A model generated the notes under the pieces. The model did not search any database. It saw nothing but the letters and a program-made list of their open reading frames with translations, and was not told the origin of the DNA. Position numbers and translations under genes: made by a program. DNA of 64,000 bases from JOPF136 sp035541255 (lineage in GTDB: Bacteria; Acidobacteriota; Terriglobia; Acidiferrales; UBA7541): positions 26,659-90,658 of the forward strand of contig DATKNR010000006.1 in the NCBI GenBank assembly GCA_035541255.1, written 5' to 3'. This document shows positions 41,288 through 52,655 of the stretch, one piece after another; position 1 is the first letter of the stretch, and the number at the start of each line of letters is the position of its first letter.

Positions 41288-41791
41288 ATGTCGCACCCTG
41301 CACCCGAAAATCGCTGTGAACACACGGACTTCGCCGGCCGCCGCTGCCGTATGATTCGCTCCGCCACGCACCCAAACCTCTGCCACTGGCACGCCGTATC
41401 CGAGGAGCGGAAGCTCCTCGAGGCCCGCGAGCGTGCCGCCCGCTCCAGCCCGGAATTCAATGTCGCTTACAAGCTGTTCGGCCCGGTCCAGGACATGCGC
41501 TCCGCCGCAGCCATCAATCACGTTCTCGGCCGTCTCGTTCAGCTTCTCGCTGAAAATTCGATTTCCACACACAGGGGTTCCGTCATTGCCCGTACCTGCA
41601 ATTTGCTCCTCCAGTCCCTCAAGGAATTGCGCTACGAGACCTGGTACGCCAAGCAGTACCCCATCGACTCCGCCCGCGTCACCGAACTTCTCCGCCACCT
41701 CCCTCCGCTCGACTTCGCTGTTCCAGCCACGCCCACCACTGTCCCCTCGCGGCATTTCAGCTACCCCAAACCCGAAGGGGACAGGACCTGA
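41288..41791 (+). CDS. Small protein with Cys/His zinc-binding motif
   Basis: 167 residues. The N-terminus has C10-x9-C20-x11-C32-x2-H35 (RCEHTDFAGRRC and LCHWHA), a likely single zinc site of treble-clef type. The rest is helical (AAAINHVLGRLVQLLAEN, IARTCNLLLQSLKELRYE). I recall proteins with this layout, a C-rich head and a helical tail, as numerous in Acidobacteriota genomes, with no known function. AGGAGG precedes the ATG at 41288. The lysozyme-like gene follows 40 bases later. DNA or RNA binding is possible but only suggested by the zinc motif. Confidence 0.7.
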   Translation: MSHPAPENRCEHTDFAGRRCRMIRSATHPNLCHWHAVSEERKLLEARERAARSSPEFNVAYKLFGPVQDMRSAAAINHVLGRLVQLLAENSISTHRGSVIARTCNLLLQSLKELRYETWYAKQYPIDSARVTELLRHLPPLDFAVPATPTTVPSRHFSYPKPEGDRT

Positions 41792-41831
41792 CCCTCGCTG
41801 CGCCTCCTTCTCGCCTCCCAGGAGAAACGTC

Positions 41832-42557
41832 ATGCTCACCGAAACCCAGAAGCGCACCATCCAGGCCATTGTCAACGTATTCGAAACCGGGAAGCCTGCC
41901 GGGAACTACGGCGCCATCACCTTCAGTCAGGGCGATGTCGGCCGCCTGACTTACGGCCGCTCGCAAACCACTCTTGCGAGCGGCGGATTGGCCCGGCTCG
42001 TCAGCGCGTATTGCAGCACGACGGGAGCACAGCAGGCCGAAGATCTCCGGTCCTACCTCGTCCGGCTCGAGGCGCGTGATCGCGCCCTCGATGAAGACCC
42101 GCAATTCAGGACATTGCTCATCAAAGCTGCCGCAGACCCGGCCATGCATCGCGTCCAGGACCAATTCTTCGACCGTATGTACTGGGACCCGGCGATCCGC
42201 GCGGCCCAGCGGCTCGCTATCGAAACTCCGCTCGGCTCCGCAGTGATCTACGACAGTTTCATCCACGGCGCATGGCCCCGCCTGCGTGACGCTACTCTCG
42301 CCCGCGTCGGCATTCCCGCCCCGCCGTCTGATTCGGCCGCCGTCGCCGGCGAACATGGGTGGATTCTCGAGTACCTACGGCTCCGCCGCGACTGGCTCGC
42401 CACACATCCCAATCCTCTTCTCCGTCGCGCGGTCTATCGCATGGACACATTTCTCGAGCTCGCCGGCGCGGGCAATTGGGCGCTCACCCTCCCAATCGAA
42501 GCCCATGGAGTCCCCATTACCGCCGCGTCCTTCGCTCCCGCTGCCGTGGCCCCATGA
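41832..42557 (+). CDS. GH46-like chitosanase/lysozyme-fold protein
   Basis: 241 residues. The segment VNVFETGKPAGNYGAIT, then FSQGDVGRLTYGRSQ, is laid out like the catalytic Glu (residue 18 region) and Asp (about 36) of family 46 chitosanases, where a Glu in the first helix is followed by a Gly-Asp-Gly-rich turn. No signal peptide is seen, so either it is cytoplasmic or export is unusual. The substrate could be chitosan or peptidoglycan. AGGAG precedes the ATG. The secretin gene follows 104 bases downstream with its own promoter-like hexamer. Confidence 0.65.
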   Translation: MLTETQKRTIQAIVNVFETGKPAGNYGAITFSQGDVGRLTYGRSQTTLASGGLARLVSAYCSTTGAQQAEDLRSYLVRLEARDRALDEDPQFRTLLIKAAADPAMHRVQDQFFDRMYWDPAIRAAQRLAIETPLGSAVIYDSFIHGAWPRLRDATLARVGIPAPPSDSAAVAGEHGWILEYLRLRRDWLATHPNPLLRRAVYRMDTFLELAGAGNWALTLPIEAHGVPITAASFAPAAVAP

Positions 42558-42600
42558 ATGCATGCATGGCAAAAATGCACCGTGCGAGCAGGCTTCCCGT

Positions 42601-42606
42601 TACAAT
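42601..42606 (+). promoter_or_regulatory. Predicted -10 element of the secretin gene
   Basis: TACAAT lies 55 bases before the ATG at 42662. No good -35 is seen at the right distance. Confidence 0.4.
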
Positions 42607-42661
42607 CTTTCTGCGTCAAAACGGGTGAGCCCGTGCCGCTCGTGAACGCTGCCCGAGAACC

Positions 42662-45600
42662 ATGACCCGCCGATTCCTTTTCTCCGCTCTCCTTGCCGCC
42701 GTGCTCGCCCCGTTCGCGCTGCCCCTCCGCGCTCAGGAGGGAATCGGCTCGGCCGCCAGCGTGCCCGTGCGTCCCGGCTTTTCCGCGTGGTCCCGCGGCC
42801 GGGAAGCGGAACGTGGGGGAAAACTCGACGATGCGCTCGCCGCCTACTCCGAGGCGTTGCGCGACGAACCGGCCAACGCCGAATACGCCGCTGCCGTCGA
42901 ACGTATCCGCTATTTTCTCGCAGGCTCGTTGAACAACCAGGCCGAGCGGGCCTTGCTTGCCGACAATTCCGCTCAGGCCGCTCTCCTTCTCCGCCGCGCG
43001 CTCGTCTTCGACCCGCAGAATGAGACGGCGCGTGAACGCCTCCGCCAAATGGAAAGCCATACCGTCCGCGAAATGTCCGCCGTTCCGCAATACGCCGCTG
43101 CCGCTCCTGTCTTGGCCCCCCAACCCGGCACACGCGACTTCAACATCCGGGGCACCGCCCGTGCGGCCTGGCAGGAAGTTGCCCGCGAGTTCGGCATGTT
43201 GGCCACATTCGATGAGGATGCCACACAAGTCCAGATCCGTTTTCGCGTGGCGGATGTCGATTTCCGCACCGCGGCGCTCGTGCTGAGCGAACAGACCGGC
43301 ACGTTCATCCGCCCCCTCGACGCGCATTCATTTCTCGTGGCCAACGACACGCAACAGAAGCGCCGCGAATACATGCCTCAGATCGAACTCACGCTCCTGC
43401 TCCCCGAATCCGACAAACCCGAGCGAATGACGGAAGTGGTCCGCGCCATCCGCGATATCGCCGAGGTAGTCCACACCCAGCTCAATACAGCCACGCGCAC
43501 GCTCACCCTCCGCGGCTCGGAACAGGATGTGGCGCTCGCCGCTGCGCTCGTGCGCCAGCTCGAGCAGCCTCGTGGCGAGGTCATGCTCGAAATCGACGTC
43601 CTGGACCTGAACCGCAACAACGCCGAAACCCTCGGCATTGTTCCGCCCTCCAGCGCCGCCGTGTACTCCCTTTCCCAGCAGCAGATCCAGCTTGCCCAGC
43701 AATCCACCGAGGGCCTCGTCGAAGTGATTCAGCAGCTGTTCGGCACCGGAGGCGCGCTCGCAGGCTCCTCCCCCCAGCAGATCTCCTCCCTGCTGGGATC
43801 GGGCGCCACTTCGCTCAGTTCACTCATCCCGCCGCTCATCGCGTTCGGCGGCGGCAAGACCGTTTTTCTGGCCACTCTTCCCGGGGCAACCGCCAATTTT
43901 GCCAGCCAGTTGAGCGCCGTGCTCAGCGCCCAGCGCATCCTGCTCCGCGCCGTTGACGACGAACCGGCGTCTTTCTTTGTCGGCCAGCGCTACCCCATCA
44001 ATTTCTCCACGCTTTCCAACACCTTCGTAAGTCCGGGCGCCGCCCTTGGGATCACGGGGAACACCTATGGTACGGGCACATCGCCGCGTGGCGTGGCGGT
44101 CGCGAGTCTCCGCGCCTCCGCATCCACCACCACTTCCGGCGCGTTCCTGGACATCATTACCGCGAATCACGACGACGGGACCGTCTCCGTCTTTCTCGGC
44201 AATGGCGACGGCACTTTTCAGACCGCCCAGTCCTATCCTGCCGGCACCAATCCCGTCGCCGTGGCTGTCGGCGCGTTCTGTTCGTCGGCTTCCACCGCCA
44301 CCGCCTGCACGAACCGGCCGACTGGCACGCTCGATCTGGCGGTCGTGGACCAGGGCACCAACAGCGTCCAGGTTCTCCTCGGCAATGGCGACGGGACATT
44401 CCGCACTCCTGGCGCCTACGCGGTGGGGGCCGCGCCTTCCGGAATCGTTGTCGCGGATTTCAACTCCGATGGAAATCCGGACATCGCCGTTACGAATACG
44501 AACGACGACACGATTTCCATTCTTCTCGGCAACGGCGACGGAACCTTTCAACCCGCCACGACGGTGCCGCTCGTGAATGGGAAAGGCCCCGTGGGAATCG
44601 TTGCCGCGAACTTTGGCGGCCCGCCGGCGGGAGCAGTTCTCTCCTCTTCCTGTGCCACTCTCCAAACCATCACGAACATCCAGCGCACCGGCGGGACGGT
44701 CACCGTCACGCTCAGCTCTCCCCTCTCTGTGCCGGGCGGCGATGGCGTCGGCCTGGTGACCATCACCGGCGTGGGTGATACGGGCTTCGACGGCACATTT
44801 CTGGTCGCCTCGGGTTCCGGCTCGGTTTCGCTCACGTGGGCGCAACCGGGCGCAGACGCCACGAGCGGCGGTGGTTCCGCAACGGTGGGCTCGGCTGTCC
44901 CCATTACCTCCATTGCTAGATCCAGCGGCACTGTGACCGCCACCCTGGGCGTCGCCCTCACCGTTCCCGGGGGCAATGGGACCGGCATGGTAACCGTGTC
45001 CGGCGTAACCGACGGAAGCTTCAATGGCACGTTTGTCGTCAAATCCGGCTCAGGCACCCGCACGCTCACTTGGGGGCAATCCTCCACGCCCGACGCCAGT
45101 AGCACAGGTGGCTCCGTGGATGTCGGCTCGGTACAGACCATCACCAGCATCACGCGCGACAACGCCACCAGCACGGTCACGGCTACGCTTTCATCGGCCC
45201 TCTTCATACCGGGAGGCAACGGGACCGGGATGGTGAACGTCTCCGGCGTGCCGGACTCCACCTTCGACGGCTCCTTCGTGGTCTCCTCAGGCTCCGGCAC
45301 AACGACACTCATTTGGTCGCAAGCCGGCCCCGATGCAACGAGCGCGGGAGGTTCTGCGAGCACGGGTTCCCCGGTCGGCACCCTGGACCTTGCCGTGGCA
45401 AACTCCGTATCGAATTCGGCTACAGTCCTGTTCCGGTACGACAACGGCAGCTTTTGCTCACAATCCGATGTGGCAACGGGAACCTTTCCCGTCGGCATCG
45501 CGGCTGCCGATTTCAACGCGGATGGGCTGCCGGACTTCGCTGTTGCCAATGAAAACAGCGGAAACGTAAGTATTTTTACGAACTCGGGCACTGCGCCCAG

Positions 45601-46498
45601 CACGGGAAATCCCGGCACCGCAGTCTTTACCTCGCGATTGGACCTCCCCGTGGGCAGCCAGCCGGACGCGATTCTTGCTGGCGACTTCAACAATGATTCC
45701 TTCCAGGATCTCCTCGTGGCCAACAGCGGCGACGGCACGGTAACCGTTCTGTTCGGCGTCGGCACGGGCGCGTTTCCCGCGAATATCACTCTCCAGGCCA
45801 GCCCCATTTTGAACTGCTCGAATTTGCCCGCGCCTTCCGTTCCCTGCCAGGGCCTCGCATCGGGCGACTTCAATTCGGACGGCCTGCCGGACATTGTGAT
45901 TACGGCTCCCGCAAACAACATCGCCACTGTAATCGTCAACTCGCAACAGCTCGCCCTCCCCAACCCGCAATTGCCCTATCCCGGCTTCGAGTACCAAGAC
46001 CTGGGAATCAAGGCCAAAGCCACCCCGCACATTCACCCCTCCGGCGATGTCACCCTCGCATTCAGCCTGGAAATCCGCAGCTTGGCCGCCACGAACTTCA
46101 ATGGCATTCCCGTCCTCACGAATCGCACGATCGAGCAAACCGTTCGCCTCCGTCCGGATGAGTCTTCCGTGCTGAGTGGAATTTTCTCCGACCAGCAAAC
46201 TCTTCTGGTGACGGGCTATCCGGGCGCCGCAGACGTGCCGGGCCTCGATTACTTAACCTCGAACCGCAACCCACAGGTGCAGCAGACGGAGCTCGTCATC
46301 GTGGTAACCCCGCGCATCATCCGCCGTGCCCCCCGCATCCAGCAGGTTTTTTACGCCGGGCACGAACGGCAGGCCGGTTCGGCCCCTCGGGGCGAATTCG
46401 AGGAACCCGAAAGGCCGGGTCCTCGCCCATTCCAGCCCGGAGTGCCGCCCCAGCCAAGAGAGCCGGGAGAGACGCCGCCCGGCACTCCCCGCCCCTGA
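42662..46498 (+). CDS. Secretin (type II/III secretion family) interrupted by an FG-GAP beta-propeller
   Basis: 1278 residues. A signal peptide (about 1-24) and a TPR-like region (40-135) are followed by a secretin N-domain (about 155-300) and the first part of the secretin core (about 300-465, GEVMLEIDVLDLNRNN to QRYPINFSTLS). About 630 residues then intervene (470-1097). They hold FG-GAP repeats of the form D-x-x-V-x-x-x-x-x-x-T-V-x-V-x-x-G-N-G-D-G-T-F, seven blades in all. Blade 4 is itself split by three ~75-residue modules (667-905). The secretin core resumes at GFEYQDLGIKAKATPHI (about 1106) and ends TELVIVVTPRII (about 1210). A Pro-rich tail follows. The frame is unbroken. Confidence 0.88.
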   Translation: MTRRFLFSALLAAVLAPFALPLRAQEGIGSAASVPVRPGFSAWSRGREAERGGKLDDALAAYSEALRDEPANAEYAAAVERIRYFLAGSLNNQAERALLADNSAQAALLLRRALVFDPQNETARERLRQMESHTVREMSAVPQYAAAAPVLAPQPGTRDFNIRGTARAAWQEVAREFGMLATFDEDATQVQIRFRVADVDFRTAALVLSEQTGTFIRPLDAHSFLVANDTQQKRREYMPQIELTLLLPESDKPERMTEVVRAIRDIAEVVHTQLNTATRTLTLRGSEQDVALAAALVRQLEQPRGEVMLEIDVLDLNRNNAETLGIVPPSSAAVYSLSQQQIQLAQQSTEGLVEVIQQLFGTGGALAGSSPQQISSLLGSGATSLSSLIPPLIAFGGGKTVFLATLPGATANFASQLSAVLSAQRILLRAVDDEPASFFVGQRYPINFSTLSNTFVSPGAALGITGNTYGTGTSPRGVAVASLRASASTTTSGAFLDIITANHDDGTVSVFLGNGDGTFQTAQSYPAGTNPVAVAVGAFCSSASTATACTNRPTGTLDLAVVDQGTNSVQVLLGNGDGTFRTPGAYAVGAAPSGIVVADFNSDGNPDIAVTNTNDDTISILLGNGDGTFQPATTVPLVNGKGPVGIVAANFGGPPAGAVLSSSCATLQTITNIQRTGGTVTVTLSSPLSVPGGDGVGLVTITGVGDTGFDGTFLVASGSGSVSLTWAQPGADATSGGGSATVGSAVPITSIARSSGTVTATLGVALTVPGGNGTGMVTVSGVTDGSFNGTFVVKSGSGTRTLTWGQSSTPDASSTGGSVDVGSVQTITSITRDNATSTVTATLSSALFIPGGNGTGMVNVSGVPDSTFDGSFVVSSGSGTTTLIWSQAGPDATSAGGSASTGSPVGTLDLAVANSVSNSATVLFRYDNGSFCSQSDVATGTFPVGIAAADFNADGLPDFAVANENSGNVSIFTNSGTAPSTGNPGTAVFTSRLDLPVGSQPDAILAGDFNNDSFQDLLVANSGDGTVTVLFGVGTGAFPANITLQASPILNCSNLPAPSVPCQGLASGDFNSDGLPDIVITAPANNIATVIVNSQQLALPNPQLPYPGFEYQDLGIKAKATPHIHPSGDVTLAFSLEIRSLAATNFNGIPVLTNRTIEQTVRLRPDESSVLSGIFSDQQTLLVTGYPGAADVPGLDYLTSNRNPQVQQTELVIVVTPRIIRRAPRIQQVFYAGHERQAGSAPRGEFEEPERPGPRPFQPGVPPQPREPGETPPGTPRP

Positions 46499-46604
46499 AT
46501 GAGCACAAGCGCGGCAAAGTTTGGCGGCAGAAGAAGGAGTGGTGGTGCCGGCCTGAAATTCCCCGGCCTGCTCCACCTCGATGTACATGATCGATTCGAT
46601 TGGC

Positions 46605-47579
46605 TTACGGAGCAGCTTCGAATACAACGATCGGCTGGTACGTCCGCGGCACCACCGCTTCCGCAACCGCGATGAGCTTCTGCTGCTGGCTGAACACCCG
46701 CAGCCGCGGCGGCGCAGGCGCCCCCGAATCCAGATGCGAAGTCGCTCCGGGCGGCGAGGTGAACTGCGCCGGCTGGATCTGCGCCAGCGGGAGCGTGAAC
46801 TTTGCTCCGTGCCGCACACGGCGCTCCACCACGGGCAGCACCGTCGCGCGCGGCAACTCCGGCAGCATGCGTTCCAGGGGAATGATCAGGTCCGCCGCGC
46901 GCCCCTGCCGCGCCGCAGATTGCAGTTCGTCGAGCGATACGGCCTGATCGAGTGTGAATTCACCCACGGCCAGCCGGGAGATCTCTTCCAGGTGCGCACC
47001 GCTGCCCTGCCGCGCGCCCAGATCGTGCGCCAGCGAGCGGATGTAAGTTCCCGCGCCGCACTCGATCACGGAGCGAACGCGTGGGCCTTCCACGCTTTCC
47101 ACGCGGAATTCGAAGACGTCCACTTCGACAGGTTTCAGTTCCACCGGGCGGTTCTTCCGCGCGAGCTCGTGAGCAGGACGCCCCGCAATCTTTTTCGCCG
47201 AATACGCCGGCGGCGTCTGCAGCAGGTGCCCGGTGAATTCCGCCACCAGTGGCTCGATTTCCTCGCGCGTCAGCGTGGGCGCGCGATCCTCGCTCTGCGC
47301 CTTTCCGTCCGCATCGTATGTATCGGTGGAATATCCAAACCGGATCGTGCACGAATACCGCTTCCGCCGTCCCGAGTAGAATCGCGCCAGCCGTGTGGCC
47401 CTTCCCAGCAGCAGCACCAGCACGCCCGTGGCCAGCGGATCCAGCGTTCCCAGATGGCCGATTTGCCGGAAGCCCAGCAGGCGGCGCGCCATCTCCACCA
47501 CGTCGTGCGAGGTTCTCCCTCGCGGCTTTTGGATTACCAGGGCGCCGTCGAGCGGCGGCGGTTGGGGCTGGCGGGGCAT
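46605..47579 (-). CDS. truB: tRNA pseudouridine(55) synthase TruB
   Basis: 324 residues. The catalytic Asp is in IGHLGTLDPLATGVLVLLLG. KPRGRTSHDVV, RRKRYSCTIRFG, PPAYSAKKIAGRPAHELAR and a C-terminal region following YIRSLAHDLG are family signatures. It isomerises U55 in the tRNA T-loop. It is last of the six-gene rimP-to-truB operon and lies 12 bases after rbfA. It converges on the secretin gene; no convincing terminator is seen in the 106-base gap. Confidence 0.95.
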   Translation of the reverse strand: MPRQPQPPPLDGALVIQKPRGRTSHDVVEMARRLLGFRQIGHLGTLDPLATGVLVLLLGRATRLARFYSGRRKRYSCTIRFGYSTDTYDADGKAQSEDRAPTLTREEIEPLVAEFTGHLLQTPPAYSAKKIAGRPAHELARKNRPVELKPVEVDVFEFRVESVEGPRVRSVIECGAGTYIRSLAHDLGARQGSGAHLEEISRLAVGEFTLDQAVSLDELQSAARQGRAADLIIPLERMLPELPRATVLPVVERRVRHGAKFTLPLAQIQPAQFTSPPGATSHLDSGAPAPPRLRVFSQQQKLIAVAEAVVPRTYQPIVVFEAAP

Positions 47580-47591
47580 CGCGGTGCGGCG

Positions 47592-47957
47592 TCAGCTCGC
47601 GTCCTTGCCGCTCGCAGGAGGATGCAGCAACTCTTCGAGCCGCCCTCCCTCCACACCCGAAGCGTCCACGACGAAATGAATTTCCGGCGCGCGCCGCAGG
47701 TCCAGCCGCTGCGCCAGCTCGCTGCGGATGAATCCCATCGCGGCGGCGAGGCCGTCGCGAACTCCGCGCCGTTCTTCCGGTGTCCCGAAAGCGGCCAGGA
47801 AAATCCGCGCGTGCTTCAGGTCCGGCGTTACCGTCACTTCCGTGACGCGCACGGGCCCCGCCAGCCGCGGATCCTTCAGCTCTCCCGCGAGCATGGCCTC
47901 AATTTCATGCCGGATTTCTTCTGCCACCCGCTCATGACGGTGACGCACAGTGGTCAT
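47592..47957 (-). CDS. rbfA: Ribosome-binding factor A
   Basis: 121 residues with a KH-like fold: RHERVAEEIRHEIEAMLAGELKD (residues 4 onward) and VTVTPDLKHARIFLAAFG are typical. LRRAPEIHFVVDAS closes the domain. RbfA helps 16S rRNA 5' processing and 30S maturation. The ATG at 47957 is chosen over a TTG three codons upstream because the family starts near it. The 117 bases between rbfA and the DUF503 gene show nothing. Confidence 0.93.
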   Translation of the reverse strand: MTTVRHRHERVAEEIRHEIEAMLAGELKDPRLAGPVRVTEVTVTPDLKHARIFLAAFGTPEERRGVRDGLAAAMGFIRSELAQRLDLRRAPEIHFVVDASGVEGGRLEELLHPPASGKDAS

Positions 47958-48074
47958 GGGAGTCAAACCTCAGACGGTCGATTCGAAGACGTTTTTTTCC
48001 GCTTCCGGCCCGATTTTATATGCACCAGCCGCGGCGCTTCGCGAAACTTCCGCGGCGCCGGCGGTATTTGCCTT

Positions 48075-48356
48075 CTACAATACCTCGATTGCGCTTCCCA
48101 CCAGATCGCGCCCCAGCAGCCGCTCCGATTCGTTGGCCACTTTCTCCAGCGCGTCTTCCAGGTGCCGTGTGTCGGCGGAGATGGAGACCACGCCTACCAC
48201 CGCCCGCTGCCACGTCTCCTGCCCGTCCAGCTCCGCAATCGCAATGTTGAACTGCCGCCGCAGCCGGTCCTTCAGGCTGCGCAGCACCTGGCGCTTATCC
48301 TTCAGCGATCTGGCGTCGGGAATGTAGATTTCCAGCGTGAGCAATCCGACGGGCAT
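48075..48356 (-). CDS. DUF503 (YlxP-like) protein
   Basis: 93 residues: LTLEIYIPDARSLKDKRQVLRSL is the DUF503 signature and VGVVSISADTRHLEDALE the second conserved part. The gene is regularly found between infB and rbfA in bacteria, exactly as here, but its function is not established. It starts 57 bases after infB. Confidence 0.9.
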   Translation of the reverse strand: MPVGLLTLEIYIPDARSLKDKRQVLRSLKDRLRRQFNIAIAELDGQETWQRAVVGVVSISADTRHLEDALEKVANESERLLGRDLVGSAIEVL

Positions 48357-48413
48357 CGTCCGCCTCCCCGGGCACTGCGGTCAGTGGCCGCGCCTTCCGG
48401 CGCGGCGGACCGT

Positions 48414-51148
48414 TCAGGCGCGTGTGGCCGCGGCGGCTTCCAGCGCTTCCACCGTAAAGAATTCGATGACGTCGCCCACTTTCACGTCGTTGAAGTTGGC
48501 GATCCCGAGCCCGCATTCAAACCCGGAACGCACTTCGCTGGCGTCTTCCTTGAACCGCTTGAGCGAGCTTACCTTGCCGGTGTACACCACCACGCCTTCG
48601 CGCACCAGCCGCAGTTCCGCGTCGCGCCTGATGGTTCCGTCGGTCACGTAGCAGCCCGCCACCGTGCCCACCCCCTTGATGCGGAACGTATTCCGCACTT
48701 CGGCGCGCCCCAGATGCACTTCCTTGTAGACCGGCTCGAGCAGGCCGGCCAGCGCCTTCTTCAACTCCTCGGTCAGTTCGTAGATCACCGTATGCGCGCG
48801 GATCTCCACTTTTTCCTGCTGTGCCAGGTCCGCAGCCTTGCGGTCGGGCCGGACGTTAAACGCGATGACCACCGCATTCGATGCCGAGGCGAGCAGCACA
48901 TCCGTCTCCGTCACCGCGCCCACGCTCGAATGGATGATCTTGATCTTCACGTCGTCGGTGGAAAGTTTCGGCAGCACTTCGTTCAGCACTTCCACCGAGC
49001 CTTGCACGTCCGCCTTCAGCACGACCGGGAGTTCCTTCACTTCTCCCGCTTTGAGCTGCTCGTGCAGTTGGTCCAGCGTGATGCGACCCGTGGCTGTGCG
49101 CGCCAGCGTCTGCTCGCGGATCTTCGACTGCCTGTAATCCACGATGTGCCGCGCCTTGCCCTCGTCCGCCACCTGGAAGTTGTCGCCGGCCTCAGGCACG
49201 CCTTGAAGGCCGAGCACTTCCACCGGGGTCGCGGGACCCGCTTCGCGGAGGGGATGGGCACGATCGTCGAACATGGCGCGCACCTTCCCGTACACCGCGC
49301 CGCAGAAAAAGAAGTCGCCCACGTGCAGCGTGCCGTTCTGTACAAGCACCGTGGCCACCGGGCCGCGGCCTTTGTCCACGCGCGACTCGAGCACCGTGCC
49401 GCTCGCGGGCACCGAAGAGCTGGCCTTCAACTCGCGCAAGTCGGATACCAGCAAGATCATCTCCAGCAGCTTGTCCAGATTCGTTTTTTCGCGCGCGGAT
49501 ACTTCCACCATCACGGTATCGCCGCCCCACTCTTCGGGGAGAAGGCCGTGGTCGGCCAGTTGCCGTTTGACGCGCTCGGGCTGGGCGTCCGGTTTGTCGA
49601 TCTTGTTGATGGCCACGACGATGGGAACGCCCGCGCTCTTCGCGTGACTGATGGCCTCGATCGTCTGCGGCATAACCCCGTCGTCCGCGCCGACCACGAG
49701 CACCACCACGTCAGTCACCTTCGCGCCGCGTGCCCGCATCCGCGTGAACGCTTCGTGGCCGGGCGTGTCGATGAACACGATCTTGCGGTCGTGCGTGTGC
49801 ACTTCGTACGCGCCGATGTGCTGCGTGATTCCGCCGGCCTCGCCCGCCGCGACGCTCGTCTCGCGGATGGCGTCCAACAGGCTCGTTTTTCCGTGGTCCA
49901 CGTGGCCCATAACGGTCACCACCGGCGCGCGCGGTTCCATTCCCGCCGTCTTTTCTTCCTTGGAAACCTCTTCCACCACTTCTTCTTCGAACGATTTCAC
50001 GGTCACGATCCCGCTGAAGGCTTCCGCCAGCGAGGTCGCCGTTTGTACGTCCAGCGGCTGGTTGATGCTCGCAAACACGCCGCGGCCGAGCAGCGTGGCC
50101 AGCAACTCCTTGGCGCGCACGTCCAGTTTTTCCGCCAGTTGGCGGACGCTGATGCCTTCCGTGATGGTCACCTCGCGCGGCTCGCGCTGTACCGGCGCCG
50201 GCGCTTCCACCGTGCCGGTGCGTCCTGCAGGACCGCGCCGTTCGGCGGCCCCGGCACGCGCGCGTACCGGATGCAATTTGCGTTCGCCCTCTTCAAACCG
50301 CTTTTCCGCCAGCGGCCGTGCGCCCCCGGCGGACTTTGTGGTCTTCCGTTGGTAGAGCGGCTTGCCCGCTTCCGGTTTTTGCGGCGGCACCACCCCCATC
50401 GCCACTCCCGGAGATGCCGTGAGCCGCGGGGGCCGTCCCGGACGCGCACCGGCCGATCCGGCCGTGCCGGGGATGGGAGGCTTCCGCGGCAACTGCGGCA
50501 TGGGACCGGTGGAACGGTCCGAAAGCGACGCAGAAATAGGTGGCTTTGGCGGAAGCGATGGAGGAGGAGGCTTCACGGCCTGCGGCCGCTGCACCAGAGG
50601 TTGACCGGCGGCGCGCGGCGGAACAGCGCCGGCACCACCCATCTGCTGCGGCCGAGGCGGTCGGGCCGGCGCCGCGCTTGGCGGCGCAACTGTTATCGGA
50701 GGCTTCGCCGGAATTGGGGGCGGGGCCACGGGTTTCACCGCCACAGGCGGTGCAGCAGGCCTCGCGACAGGGGGAGATGGCGGTGGACTGCCCGCCTCTG
50801 CCGGCACCACCACGGGAGCCTTCGGCTGGGGCCGCGGCGGCACTTCAATCTTTGGCGGAGGGGGCGGCGGAACAGCGGCCACCGGCGGCTCTACCACCGG
50901 CGGCGCTTCCTGTGGAACCTGCTTTTCCGCTTCTGTCTCGGGGACGGCGGGCGCGGCAGCTGCGGGAGCTTCTTCCGGCTCTCCGCCCAGCAGTTTGCGG
51001 CGGACCTTTTCCGCGACATCGACGTCAATCGAACTCGAATGCGTCTTTTTTTCAGTGACGCCAAACCCGGGCAGCAGCTCAATGATGGCTTTCGCCTTGA
51101 CCTCGAGCTCGCGGGCCAGTTCGTTGATTCGTATTTGGGGGTGTTCAC

Positions 51149-51152
<4 letters not shown>
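48414..51152 (-). CDS. infB: Translation initiation factor IF-2
   Basis: 912 residues. The N-terminal IF2N domain (IRINELARELEVKAKAII) is followed by a 270-residue Pro/Ala-rich, low-complexity segment. A second IF2N region (RQLAEKLDVRAKELLATL) comes next, then the G domain with VTVMGHVDHGKTSLLDAIRE (G1), FIDTPGHEAF (G3) and AINKIDKPDA (G4), and finally domains II to IV. It brings initiator tRNA to the 30S subunit. The start overlaps the nusA stop (ATGA). The long Pro-rich linker is typical of GC-rich genomes. Confidence 0.97.
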
Positions 51153-52627
<1,475 letters not shown>

Positions 52628-52655
52628 TCCAGCTTCTCCCTTGCCTCCCCACAGC

